Positions 9,642 through 17,716 of a stretch of 33,960 nt of DNA are shown here, one piece after another. The DNA lies in NCBI GenBank assembly GCA_017417385.1, contig JAFPZF010000091.1, forward strand, positions 1-33,960, given 5' to 3'. The translations under genes and the position numbers were made by a program. A model generated the notes under the pieces. That model was not told where the DNA came from, ran no database searches, and saw only the letters and a list, made by a program, of their open reading frames with translations. The DNA is from Bacteroidales bacterium. GTDB taxonomy: Bacteria; Bacteroidota; Bacteroidia; Bacteroidales; Marinilabiliaceae. Every line of letters begins with the position of its first letter. Positions within the stretch are counted from its first letter, which is position 1.

Positions 9642-11828
9642 CTAACTGATGAAGAGCAGCTCCCTGTACTTCGGCAGCGGCCACATGTCGTTGTCGACGA
9701 CCTCCTCGAGCTTGTCGATCGGCCTGCGGATGGCAAACAGCGACTCCGCTATCTCATGATAAGCCTTGGCCTTCTCGTACTCGTTCTCTATCTTGTTCGC
9801 AACCTTCCTCGCCTCTATCATGGCATCGACCTTGGTCCTGATGTCCGAGATGAGCGTGGAGATCTTCTCGACGAGACCTATCTCGACAGCTGCGATCTTG
9901 TCATACCTGTCCGGGAAGACGTTCTTCATCTTCTCGATGTTCTCGAGCAACTTGGTCTGATATGCTATTGCCGCCGGGATGATGTGGTTGATGGCCATCC
10001 GTCCCATGACTCTCGCCTCGATCTGTACTTTCTTGGTGTACATCTCCCACTTGACCTCGTTGCGCGCATGGAGCTCCTTCTCTGTGTAGACTCCCATCCT
10101 CTCAAACATCGCTATGACGTCCGGCTTGAGGAACTCGGTGATCATCTCCGGCACTGACTTCTCGGTGTTCAGACCTCTACGTGCCGCCTCGACATTCCAC
10201 TCCTCGGAATATCCGTTGCCGTCGAAGCAGACGACGTCGAGTATCGACGCGATGATCGGCTTCAGTGCGTCCATGATGGCGACGTTCTTCTGCTTGCCAC
10301 CAGCTATCGCTGCATCGACCTCCGCCTTGAACTGTACGAGCTGATCCGCTACGATTGAGTTCAGGACTGTCATCGCTCCAGCACAGTTTGCACTCGAACC
10401 GACTGCTCGGAACTCAAATCTGTTGCCTGTGAACGCGAATGGAGATGTACGGTTGCGGTCCGTGTTGTCTATGAAGATCTCTGGGATCTCGACGAGTCCG
10501 ACTGACTGTCCCTTCTTGCCTGCTATCTCGATTGGAGTGTCGGATGGGACTGTCAACAACTTCTTTAGCACGTCGGTCATCGTCTTGCCGAGGAAGGCGG
10601 ATACTATTGCGGGCGGCGCCTCGTTGGCTCCAAGTCTGTGTGCGTTGGTCGCCGTTGCTATAGACGCCTTCAGGAGGCCATTGTACCTCTGGACTGCTGC
10701 AAGGACGTTGACGAAGAAGGTGACGAACTGGAGGTTGCCCCTCGAATCCTTGCCCGGCGCAAGTAGCAGCGTGCCGGTATCGGTGCCAAGTGACCAGTTG
10801 TTGTGCTTTCCAGACCCATTGACACCCTGGAATGGCTTCTCGTGTAGCAGGACTACGAAACCATGCTTCTTCGCAACGGTGTTCATGAGGTTCATGATCA
10901 ACTGGTTCTGGTCGTTCGAGAGATTGGTCTCTCCGAAGATTGGCGCCAACTCAAACTGGTTCGGCGCGACCTCGTTATGCCTCGTCTTCAACGGGATGCC
11001 AAGCCTGTGCCCCTGGATCTCGAGATCTCTCATGAACGATGCCACCCTCGACGGTATCGCCCCGAAGTAGTGGTCGTCGAGCTGCTGGTTCTTCGACGAC
11101 TCATGCCCCATCAGCGTGCGACCTGTCAACATGAGGTCCGGACGTGCTGCATAAAGGTCCTCATCGACGAGGAAGTACTCCTGCTCCCATCCGAGATACG
11201 AGAACACTTTCTTGACCTTCGGGTCGAACATCTGGCAGATGGGCACTGCTGCCTTGGATACTGCGTTCAGCGCCTTCTTCAGTGGCGTCTTGTAGTCGAG
11301 AGACTCGCCTGTGTAAGAGACGAAGACTGTCGGGATACAGAGGGTGTCGTCCTGTATGAAGACCGGCGACGTCGGATCCCATGCGGTGTAACCTCTCGCC
11401 TCGAATGTCGCCCTTATGCCTCCCGATGGGAACGACGATGCGTCTGGCTCCTGCTGGACGAGCGACTTGCCGTCAAACTCCTCTATCATTCCGCCCTTCC
11501 AGTCATACTCCATGAAGGAGTCATGCTTCTCTGCCGTGCCCTCGGTCAGCGGCTGGAACCAGTGCGTACAGTGCGTCACCCCGTGACCTATGGCCCACGT
11601 CTTGATCCCCTCTGCTACCTTGCTGGCAACGGTCGGTGTCAGGGCCTTCCCATTATCGATGCAGTCGATGAGGGCATTGTACGTCTGTACGTCGAGATAC
11701 TTGTGCATCTTCTCGCGGTTGAATACCAACTCGCCGAAGTATTCTGACGGCCTCGCCTTCGGAGCCTCAAGTTCTACTGCCTTCTTCCTGAAAGCATCCT
11801 GAACCATATCAAATCGGAGCTTGCTCAT
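9642..11828 (-). CDS. glnN: Type III glutamine synthetase
   Basis: Makes glutamine from glutamate, ammonia and ATP. The 728-residue length marks the GSIII class, which is common in Bacteroidota and cyanobacteria, rather than the roughly 450-residue GSI. Visible family features are THWFQPLTEGTAEKHDSF, the PSGGIRATFEARGYTAWDP region, SYLGWEQEYFLVDEDL, the substrate-binding region KTRHNEVAPNQFELAP, GSGKHNNWSLGTDTG, and TNAHRLGANEAPPAIVSAFLG near residue 396. The start at 11828 is supported by a promoter about 40 bp upstream. It is the first gene of a series running through gltB and gltD, so one promoter probably drives the whole GS-GOGAT system. This order suggests regulation by nitrogen supply, though no known regulator site was recognised. 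Confidence 0.98.
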   Translation of the reverse strand: MSKLRFDMVQDAFRKKAVELEAPKARPSEYFGELVFNREKMHKYLDVQTYNALIDCIDNGKALTPTVASKVAEGIKTWAIGHGVTHCTHWFQPLTEGTAEKHDSFMEYDWKGGMIEEFDGKSLVQQEPDASSFPSGGIRATFEARGYTAWDPTSPVFIQDDTLCIPTVFVSYTGESLDYKTPLKKALNAVSKAAVPICQMFDPKVKKVFSYLGWEQEYFLVDEDLYAARPDLMLTGRTLMGHESSKNQQLDDHYFGAIPSRVASFMRDLEIQGHRLGIPLKTRHNEVAPNQFELAPIFGETNLSNDQNQLIMNLMNTVAKKHGFVVLLHEKPFQGVNGSGKHNNWSLGTDTGTLLLAPGKDSRGNLQFVTFFVNVLAAVQRYNGLLKASIATATNAHRLGANEAPPAIVSAFLGKTMTDVLKKLLTVPSDTPIEIAGKKGQSVGLVEIPEIFIDNTDRNRTSPFAFTGNRFEFRAVGSSANCAGAMTVLNSIVADQLVQFKAEVDAAIAGGKQKNVAIMDALKPIIASILDVVCFDGNGYSEEWNVEAARRGLNTEKSVPEMITEFLKPDVIAMFERMGVYTEKELHARNEVKWEMYTKKVQIEARVMGRMAINHIIPAAIAYQTKLLENIEKMKNVFPDRYDKIAAVEIGLVEKISTLISDIRTKVDAMIEARKVANKIENEYEKAKAYHEIAESLFAIRRPIDKLEEVVDNDMWPLPKYRELLFIS

Positions 11829-11866
11829 ATTGATAATGTTTTAAGTCCTGAATTATTAAACTGAAA

Positions 11867-11897
11867 CAAAATTAGTCGTTCTGCTTACAAATCCAAA
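11867..11897 (-). promoter_or_regulatory. Bacteroidota-type promoter for glnN-gltB-gltD
   Basis: On the minus strand, TTTG (11897-11894) is followed after 19 nt by TAATTTTG (11874-11867). This matches the Bacteroidota sigma consensus TTTG-N19-21-TAnnTTTG exactly. Transcription would begin near 11860 and give a leader of about 30 nt before the glnN ATG. Confidence 0.7.
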
Positions 11898-12320
11898 GCA
11901 ATAACAGTGAATTTCTCTCTAATCGTCATAAATTACGCAATTCACCTACTATTCTGTCAAAACCTCATTAACCGTCCTTAATTGTATTACTTACGTCTTT
12001 ACGGTGCTCCACTTACTTCCCTAACATCTGCCCTTCTCTTAACCTTACAGGGGGATGGAGCCTGCCAGCTCTCCGCCTGCAGGCTCCATCCCCCCTATAT
12101 CTATTTGGATTCCTATCACTTACCCGCGACGCCTCGCTTCGATTTGCGTCGGCTTGCAGCTATGCTTCTCTCCCTCTCTCTATCTCGGCTCGTCTATCTT
12201 CTCGCCTCAAGATGCCACGACTGTCATCAGCATGGCTGCTACGGCATACCACGCCTCGCATTCCTCTGCCTTTCCTCTATTCTGTCTCGATTTATTGTGC
12301 TACCATCTGCCCTTATGTAA
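11898..12320. other. Non-coding, structured intergenic stretch
   Basis: No gene is supported here. The short open frames lack family resemblance and differ in composition from neighbouring proteins. The stretch holds two clear inverted repeats: a 16-bp stem at 12050-12094 and CGACGC/GCGTCG at 12027+100 (12127-12151). It also holds an 11-bp sequence, CATCTGCCCTT, repeated at 12025-12035 and 12304-12314. Each copy lies a few bases to the left of a major hairpin. Confidence 0.5.
12050..12094. repeat. Perfect 16-bp inverted repeat (strong hairpin)
   Basis: GGGGGATGGAGCCTGC (12050-12065) pairs exactly with GCAGGCTCCATCCCCC (12079-12094) across a 13-nt loop. Neither strand has a clean U-run after the stem, so it is not a classical intrinsic terminator. 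It lies between the T9SS operon terminator and the glnN promoter and could be a backup transcription block or part of a structured RNA. Confidence 0.8.
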
Positions 12321-12355
12321 AAGAGGGGTGCAGACTGCGCGTCTGCACCCCTCTT
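12321..12355 (-). terminator. Intrinsic terminator of the T9SS operon
   Basis: A 15-bp stem is formed by 12321-12335 and 12341-12355 around a 5-nt loop, with core GAGGGGTGCAGAC. On the minus strand the stem runs into CTCTTTTAC. It begins only a few bases after the stop codon at 12360, so it terminates the gene ending there. Confidence 0.85.
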
Positions 12356-12359
12356 CTCG

Positions 12360-13340
12360 CTATTTCTTTCCTTTCGGCTTTATGCCTATTGTGTACTTGT
12401 ACTTCGGTATACCGCCGATTGGGACACTATAGAACGGCATCAACTCGCCATACTGGTTCTCCAGGAAGATGACTACGTTGTTGTTCTTCAGAGACTTGCC
12501 CTTCTTCTTGATCATCTGTATGTCCCACGAGGTGTTCTTCTCCTCGTCCGCCACCTTGTGCGTGCTATCTACCCACTCGTCGTTACCGCTGACTTTCATC
12601 ATCTCGCCGTTCTTCGCGACCGAGATGACTCTCATTATTCCGTCTGAATCCCAGTCGAAGTTGCTCTGCTTCAGCGATATTGTCTTGTCGTCGATGTACG
12701 GATATATGTGGCTCACCTGCTTGTCGTCTCCGTGTAGCCTGAACTTATACTTGAAGTAGTACGCAAACGCTCCGTCGACCTTGACGTTGTCGTCCTTCTT
12801 CCTCGACAGGAACAACCGATACATGTTACCATCGTCTCCGCTCATGCCCTCTATGACGAGCTTGAACGTCCTTCCGCCATACTCCGGCAGGTTCTCATCC
12901 TCCGACGGGTTGATTGGTCCGAAGGTGTACCAGTTGTTGTCTGTCGCCGCATCCATTGCGAAGACCTTCGACGCTATCTGCGTTCCGCTCTTATACTTTC
13001 CTTTTATATTGCCCTTCTGCGCATCTTTGTTCGAACAGCTCTCCTTGCCTCCATAGATGCTGAAACGTGTCTTGGTGTTCCACGCTCCCCTGATCTCGTC
13101 GTTCTCCCCTCCGCAGTCTGGGTCAAAGACTCTTATGTAGATCGGGTCGGTCTGATCCGCCGGTATCGAGAAAAAGATTATCTGGACGAAATTGTCGTCT
13201 CCCCACTCTGTCAGACTCTCCTTTCCGAATGTCATCAGATATGGTATATTCTCGTCGTCGCCTGGCACTGGCTGAGCCATCGCTGTCGTCGCCGCACCTA
13301 CTGCCATGCACGCTGCTAATATTGTCTTCTTTGCGTTCAT
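12360..13340 (-). CDS. Exported protein of unknown function in the T9SS operon
   Basis: No named family is recognised with confidence. The likely start at 13340 gives MNAKKTILAACMAVGAATTAMAQ, a clear Sec signal peptide cut after AMA. An upstream in-frame ATG would add an implausible 17-residue polar extension. The mature protein has about 300 residues and looks beta-rich and soluble. Distinctive segments are FGKESLTEWGDDNFVQIIFF, DPIYIRVFDPDCGGENDE, NWYTFGPINPSE, GMSGDDGNMYRLFLS, SHIYPYIDD and NNVVIFLENQYGEL. From memory, similar proteins occur beside PorP/SprF genes in other Bacteroidota, which would make it a T9SS-associated periplasmic or cell-surface component. It is the last gene of the operon, 72 bp after the PD40/PKD gene, and is followed at once by a strong terminator. 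Confidence 0.75.
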   Translation of the reverse strand: MNAKKTILAACMAVGAATTAMAQPVPGDDENIPYLMTFGKESLTEWGDDNFVQIIFFSIPADQTDPIYIRVFDPDCGGENDEIRGAWNTKTRFSIYGGKESCSNKDAQKGNIKGKYKSGTQIASKVFAMDAATDNNWYTFGPINPSEDENLPEYGGRTFKLVIEGMSGDDGNMYRLFLSRKKDDNVKVDGAFAYYFKYKFRLHGDDKQVSHIYPYIDDKTISLKQSNFDWDSDGIMRVISVAKNGEMMKVSGNDEWVDSTHKVADEEKNTSWDIQMIKKKGKSLKNNNVVIFLENQYGELMPFYSVPIGGIPKYKYTIGIKPKGKK

Positions 13341-13412
13341 CGTTGTTCTTTTTTGTGTGGTTCTACTTCCTTTCCAAGCTCCTTCCTGCACTCGTCTCTC
13401 GCCTCAGCCCTT

Positions 13413-14807
13413 CTACTTCTCGACCGTGACGTCGACATACGTGCACCGCTTGTCTACCCTCGTCCTTGCATCAATCGTGCCACATTTTACTCTATACGTC
13501 CCCGGAGTCGCAAAAGTTGTTGTCGCCTGGCTGCCTTTTATCTGCTCCCCATTGCCCATCTCCCAATAAAAGTCGAGCGGCGGGAAGTCTTTCAGGCCCG
13601 ACGTGTTGACTGTAAAGGTCACCGGCTTGCCTGCCTTGATGTTCTCGGGGACTACTATCCTCACCTGGTCCGGCAGCTCTATCTCGAGCTCATACTGAGC
13701 GAGAGAGAACATCTCCTCGTCGGTCGTCCTGTCGATGACGTTCAGCTCGATTGTATACTTACCGACTTTCTCGAAGCAATGATCGACTTCTATGCCCTTC
13801 GCCTCAACTCCGTCACTGAACTTCCAGATGCACTCGTACGTCGTCGTGTCGTAATTCTCCGCCGAACTCTCATACAGGGTGTAGCACATCTCCGGCTCCT
13901 CCATCGGCTCGCACTCCTCAAACGTCGGGAATGTCCTCTCGAAGAAATAGATGTTGTCCTTCCCGTCTCGATTCGAAGTTATGTATCCCCACTTCTCGTC
14001 CTGGCTGTAGTATAGGCCATAGTCGTCCTTCATGCTGTTGACGACGTCGTCAAACTTGACGGGCTCAGCAAATCCGTCCTTGGTCTTATAGGTGTAGAAC
14101 AGGTCGAGTCCCTGACTGTCGTCCCGCCCGTCCGACGCAAAGAATATCTTGCCAGACGGATGTATATACGGACTGGTCTCGATGCCAGGAGTGTTGATGA
14201 CGGTACCCATGTTGCATGGCTCACCCCATCCTCCTGTCGTACGTAGGCAATAGTAGAGGTCTGTCCGCCCCTCTCCACCTCTCATGTCTGATGCGAATAT
14301 CATGTAGCTGCCGTCAGGAGAGATTGACGCCATTCCGCAACTGGACTTCGCCGGTAGCGACGAGAGTCGAGTTCCTTCCGCCCCACGCCCGTCATGGTCA
14401 TACTCGTATATTGAGACTGGCGCACCTCTGACGACCGACGCATTCATGTTGTTCTGCGTGATGTACGCACTGCCGTCCGGGTCAAAGCAGATGGCATACT
14501 GGTTATACGGACGGTCCGCCCTCACGAAGTACGGCGTCGGAGTCCCCGACGGTATCTGTCCCTTGAGCTTCATCTTGAACAACTGATACAGATGCCGACC
14601 CCTCTGATCATAATATGTCTTCATCAGGTCCCACTTCTGGTCCGACGCAAAATACAGCGTCGAGTCATACACAAATGGATATATGGCGTTCGCATCCCCA
14701 CCCATCAGGTTCAACGGACGTATGTTTATCTCCTGAGCCCTCGACGCTACTGTCAACGTCAAGATGCCCGCGACAACCGCTATTATGTTTCTTATGTGTC
14801 TCATCAT
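13413..14807 (-). CDS. Exported PD40 beta-propeller and PKD domain protein, T9SS-associated
   Basis: A 464-residue protein with signal peptide MMRHIRNIIAVVAGILTLTV, cut near SRA-QE. Residues about 30-300 carry PD40/TolB-like propeller blades: DSTLYFASDQKWD, AICFDPDGSAYIT, MASISPDGSYMIFASD, ETSPYIHPSGKIFFASDG and DEKWGYITSNRDGKDNIYFFE. Two Ig-like/PKD segments follow. One is near YECIWKFSDGVEAKG and the other is at the C-terminus, with LDFYWEMGNGEQIKG and TTTFATPGTYRVKC. PD40 propellers also occur in PorE-type T9SS envelope proteins, but no TPR or OmpA domain is present here. The gene lies 10 bp after the PorP/SprF gene. A role in holding or presenting the co-encoded secreted protein at the outer membrane is an inference from its neighbours. 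Confidence 0.85.
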   Translation of the reverse strand: MMRHIRNIIAVVAGILTLTVASRAQEINIRPLNLMGGDANAIYPFVYDSTLYFASDQKWDLMKTYYDQRGRHLYQLFKMKLKGQIPSGTPTPYFVRADRPYNQYAICFDPDGSAYITQNNMNASVVRGAPVSIYEYDHDGRGAEGTRLSSLPAKSSCGMASISPDGSYMIFASDMRGGEGRTDLYYCLRTTGGWGEPCNMGTVINTPGIETSPYIHPSGKIFFASDGRDDSQGLDLFYTYKTKDGFAEPVKFDDVVNSMKDDYGLYYSQDEKWGYITSNRDGKDNIYFFERTFPTFEECEPMEEPEMCYTLYESSAENYDTTTYECIWKFSDGVEAKGIEVDHCFEKVGKYTIELNVIDRTTDEEMFSLAQYELEIELPDQVRIVVPENIKAGKPVTFTVNTSGLKDFPPLDFYWEMGNGEQIKGSQATTTFATPGTYRVKCGTIDARTRVDKRCTYVDVTVEK

Positions 14808-14817
14808 CTTTCCGCTT

Positions 14818-15744
14818 CTAATAGAACCTGTGCCCTACTGTCTTGACGTGATAGACAAAATCATACTGTATGGAGAGCTCGTGGCTCCCCGCATCATAGC
14901 TCTTCAGGTCTCCTGTCGATATGGTATAGCTGTACGCTATCCTCATCTGGACCTTCGGCATGTACGCGACTCCTATCGTCATCTCCTTAGTCGTCCTGTA
15001 CGCCAGGTTCGCCCATATCCGACTGTCATAGATGCCACTGACGGTGACGTCCTCAGCCACGTCCCTCGACTTGCTGTAGTCGACGAGTACGCTCGGCTCT
15101 AGCGCAAACTTGTCACTGAGCTCAAACCAGTATCCGCCCGTCAAGAGATAGGTCGCATCACCCGGCGCTAACTCTGCCTTCCGCCTCTCGAAGTCGTCCG
15201 AGACGAAGAGTGACTGGATGGAGACTCCCGCAAAATACTTCGACGTGTATATGGCTGCTCCAAATCCTAGCAACGGAGATACCCCGGTCTGCTTCTCGAC
15301 GAAGACGGGGTCCTGCTCATCCATTGTCCGGACTTTAGCCCAGTCTGTCGAACGGAACGAGAGTCCCGGCTGCAGTGCCAAGCCGAGCCACGTGTCTTTC
15401 TTCAACTGTGTCCTATATCCGACGGTCATCATCAGCCCCGCATTGGTGCTCTCATGGATGTGCTGCCCGAATACTGACAAGCCTCCTGTTATCTTCTCCG
15501 AGCGCATCGGCGTATGCGCCGTCAGGAGCAGGCTCCCCGGTGTCGACTCGATGCCGGTCCACTGCTTCCTAAATCCTCCATAAAAGCTCATGCCGTCTCG
15601 ACACCCAGCAAAGCCCGGATTGACAGCAAATCGGTTGTGGATGTATTGAGAGACTATGATGTCGTTCTGCGCCTCGACAGCCACCACCCCGACCACCAGG
15701 CTCATCGCTGCTACGGCTATCCTCTTCAGTACTGTCTGCTTCAT
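14818..15744 (-). CDS. PorP/SprF family type IX secretion outer-membrane protein
   Basis: A 308-residue outer-membrane beta-barrel. The signal peptide ends in VVGVVAVEA-QND. The family N-terminus is clear: IIVSQYIHNRFAVNPGFAG, then FYGGFRKQWTGIESTPGSLL and AHTPMRSEKITGGLSVFGQ. Alternating hydrophobic strands continue to the end, with the aromatic terminus FYHVKTVGHRFY-type ending YDFVYHVK...RFY. PorP/SprF proteins partner with proteins carrying type B sorting domains and are needed for their secretion or surface attachment. Here the gene overlaps the stop codon of such a protein by ATGA (15741-15744), indicating translational coupling of a dedicated cargo and partner pair. It is one of possibly several paralogues in the genome rather than necessarily the core PorP, so no symbol is assigned. 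Confidence 0.92.
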   Translation of the reverse strand: MKQTVLKRIAVAAMSLVVGVVAVEAQNDIIVSQYIHNRFAVNPGFAGCRDGMSFYGGFRKQWTGIESTPGSLLLTAHTPMRSEKITGGLSVFGQHIHESTNAGLMMTVGYRTQLKKDTWLGLALQPGLSFRSTDWAKVRTMDEQDPVFVEKQTGVSPLLGFGAAIYTSKYFAGVSIQSLFVSDDFERRKAELAPGDATYLLTGGYWFELSDKFALEPSVLVDYSKSRDVAEDVTVSGIYDSRIWANLAYRTTKEMTIGVAYMPKVQMRIAYSYTISTGDLKSYDAGSHELSIQYDFVYHVKTVGHRFY

Positions 15745-17375
15745 TTCGCTGCCCTCCTGATTGCGAGTGTCTCTTTCACTGTCTTGGTCCCCTTGCCCTT
15801 GAAGACGTAGACGTAATACCCGTCTCCGACGCCCTCGGCATCCCAGTCGTTCCTGTAATTCTCTTTCTCATACACGACCTTCCCCCTGTCGTCTACGACC
15901 ATGATCCTGTTCTCCTCCGGCAATCCCTCTATCACGAGCTTGTCGTTCTTGCCGTCTCCGTTCGGACTGATGGCATTGGGATACCTGAGCGGCATCTCGA
16001 ATCTGACGGTCTGAACCGTGACGTCCGAGAAGCAGTCTACTCTCTGCCCGTCTATGTCTGTCTCGACGACATAATAGGAGATTACTCCGTTCATGTTCGA
16101 CTTGACTTGTGCCGTCGACCCTCCGCCCGCTATCTGCGTGTCGAAGCCCTCGCTCTCCGGCCTGACTCCCCACTCGAACTGATGGCTCGTGCTGCTCGCC
16201 TCGACCTCGAGCGTTATGTCCCTGCTCGCACTCATGATTGTGTCATTCCTGAAATACGGCTGTGGCTTCCTGTCTATGACGGTGACATAACCTGACTTGA
16301 GGTTGAGCCCCTCCGGCGCCTCGCACCCGTTGCGATCGACGAGCTTCTCTATGATGACTGCCCCGGCCTTCTTGGCTGTCGCCTGCTCGAACGCATTGAC
16401 GCCGTTCCCGAGGTTGCTATAGACGTCTCCCGTCGAGAGCGTCGCCGTGAATGGCGCCTCGCCTGCCATTGTCAACGTCCCGCTGAATATCCTCGACGGG
16501 TCCTCATCGACTCCGACCGACGAGCACATGTATACTGACTGCGGCACTCCGTTCTCGTCCGCCGACGCTATCGTGCCGTCCGGCCACCCGAGCATCGTGA
16601 TCTCCTTGGAGTGTGACGCCTTGCACATCATCCCGACGGTCTGCGTCAGCGTGATTGTCGTCTTCATCGCCTGAGACGCCCCCTTCGACCCCGAGAACCT
16701 GACCTGCTTCAGCGGCACTGACACGCCTGTCCCGGTCGTCGCCCCCTCCTCACCAAAGGTGAAGTTGACGCTGCTCGACGACCACTCGTATGTCGAGACC
16801 CCATGCCACGCCGTGTTGGCATTGAGAGTCAGGTCCCATCCGCAGTTGCTCGACTTGTTCTCTATCTTGACATACGACGGATCACTCGCCGCATCTGTTG
16901 GCGGCGTCTGCGGCGTTCCATATAGGTGCCACAATATCTTCCTCGGCTCGCTGACTTCTATCTTGCGCTCCGGGACGTCCCTCGAATTGCTGAGATACGC
17001 CGACTGTATCTCCTCCGTATAGTCCGCAAATCCTGTATTGCTGTCGTAATGGTATCGTGAGTTCGCTCCGCCGCCAAATGTCTCCGTGAATACATACCCC
17101 TTATGCGCTAGCTCCGCTAATGAATATGGCAACGTCTGTATCGACCCGTCATCCTTCAAAAAATTCAATATCAACCAGTTGTAACCACCGGGATAGTTCT
17201 CGAGCTTGATAGGCAGAACTAACTTGTTTTCATCGCATGCACTCGTGTCTGCTACTGTAAAATGCACATTCATAAGGTCTTGCGCCTGTACTGTTGCTGT
17301 CGATAGACCTCCGCCTATCAACAGCAGGAGCGACATCGCGAACTTGCCTATTTTCCTCATTGTACGATTCTGCAT
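15741..17375 (-). CDS. Large exported protein with T9SS type B (gliding-motility-type) C-terminal sorting domain
   Basis: The likely start at 17375 (MQNRTMRKIGKF) precedes signal peptide FAMSLLLLIGGGLSTATVQA-QD. A further ATG at 17360 is also possible. The 544-residue protein has Ig-like beta domains through its length. It ends with the hallmark YPNAISPNGDGKNDKLVIEG and then RIMVVDDRGKVVYEKENY, NDWDAEGVGDGYYVYVF and KETLAIRR. That is the type B sorting domain (CHU_C / gliding motility-associated C-terminal domain). The signal peptide takes it to the periplasm, and the T9SS then moves it across the outer membrane. Its stop overlaps the PorP/SprF start by 4 bp. The passenger region has no recognisable enzyme motif, so an adhesin-like or structural surface role is the default guess. 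It is the first gene of a four-gene operon. Confidence 0.9.
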   Translation of the reverse strand: MQNRTMRKIGKFAMSLLLLIGGGLSTATVQAQDLMNVHFTVADTSACDENKLVLPIKLENYPGGYNWLILNFLKDDGSIQTLPYSLAELAHKGYVFTETFGGGANSRYHYDSNTGFADYTEEIQSAYLSNSRDVPERKIEVSEPRKILWHLYGTPQTPPTDAASDPSYVKIENKSSNCGWDLTLNANTAWHGVSTYEWSSSSVNFTFGEEGATTGTGVSVPLKQVRFSGSKGASQAMKTTITLTQTVGMMCKASHSKEITMLGWPDGTIASADENGVPQSVYMCSSVGVDEDPSRIFSGTLTMAGEAPFTATLSTGDVYSNLGNGVNAFEQATAKKAGAVIIEKLVDRNGCEAPEGLNLKSGYVTVIDRKPQPYFRNDTIMSASRDITLEVEASSTSHQFEWGVRPESEGFDTQIAGGGSTAQVKSNMNGVISYYVVETDIDGQRVDCFSDVTVQTVRFEMPLRYPNAISPNGDGKNDKLVIEGLPEENRIMVVDDRGKVVYEKENYRNDWDAEGVGDGYYVYVFKGKGTKTVKETLAIRRAAK

Positions 17376-17393
17376 ACTATCTACTTTAACTGC

Positions 17394-17425
17394 TAAAAGT
17401 ACTAAAAAATCACAATATGAAACAA
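17394..17425 (-). promoter_or_regulatory. Possible promoter of the T9SS operon
   Basis: On the minus strand, CTTG is followed after about 21 nt by TACTTTTA, which ends near 17394. This is a one-mismatch version of TAnnTTTG with a weak -33 box. It is correctly placed about 20 bp before the chosen start at 17375, but the match is imperfect. Confidence 0.3.
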
Positions 17426-17656
17426 GAAAAACCACCACTCCTTACTTACTCATTTTCCCAACCATCTACTTTTCAACACGTTACACTCTTAACTATATTT
17501 TCACTTTTTCACTTTTCCTCCGCCCCCTTCGGTAAAACACGGCTATCTTGTCCCCTCTTCCCCTCTTTCTCCTCTCTTTAGCCACTCTCCCTCCTCTCTT
17601 TTGCCACTCTCCTGCCACCTCCTCTTCCCCTCCATCCCCGTCATGTATAAATAATC
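17426..17656. other. Non-coding spacer, strongly pyrimidine-rich on the plus strand
   Basis: No gene is supported here. The stretch from about 17515 to 17640 is nearly all C and T on the plus strand. It contains a 20-bp direct repeat at 17571-17590 and 17593-17612 (19 of 20 identical, 22-bp period), with a partial third copy beginning TGCCACC. Confidence 0.5.
17571..17612. repeat. Two tandem 22-bp units in a polypyrimidine tract
   Basis: CCTCTCTTTAGCCACTCTCC (17571-17590) is repeated as CCTCTCTTTTGCCACTCTCC (17593-17612). The copies lie between the SusCD-operon terminator and the T9SS operon. This may be simple slippage in low-complexity DNA. Confidence 0.6.
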
Positions 17657-17660
17657 AAGA

Positions 17661-17693
17661 GGGGGGGCCACTCCTCGCGAAGTAGCCCCCCCC
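17661..17693 (-). terminator. Terminator of the susC-susD-lipoprotein operon
   Basis: GGGGGGGC (17661-17668) pairs with GCCCCCCC (17685-17692), extended inward by ACT/AGT pairs. On the minus strand the stem is followed by TCTTGATTATTTAT, a U-rich but interrupted tail. It lies about 25 bp beyond the stop of the lipoprotein gene. Confidence 0.75.
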
Positions 17694-17716
17694 TGTTCTA
17701 TTGTTCCTAAATCAGC

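Noticed and set aside
12055-12472. Plus-strand open frames in the non-coding stretch after the T9SS operon
   Set aside because: They run through hairpins and the 3' end of a well-supported minus-strand gene, and their translations lack domain-like composition.
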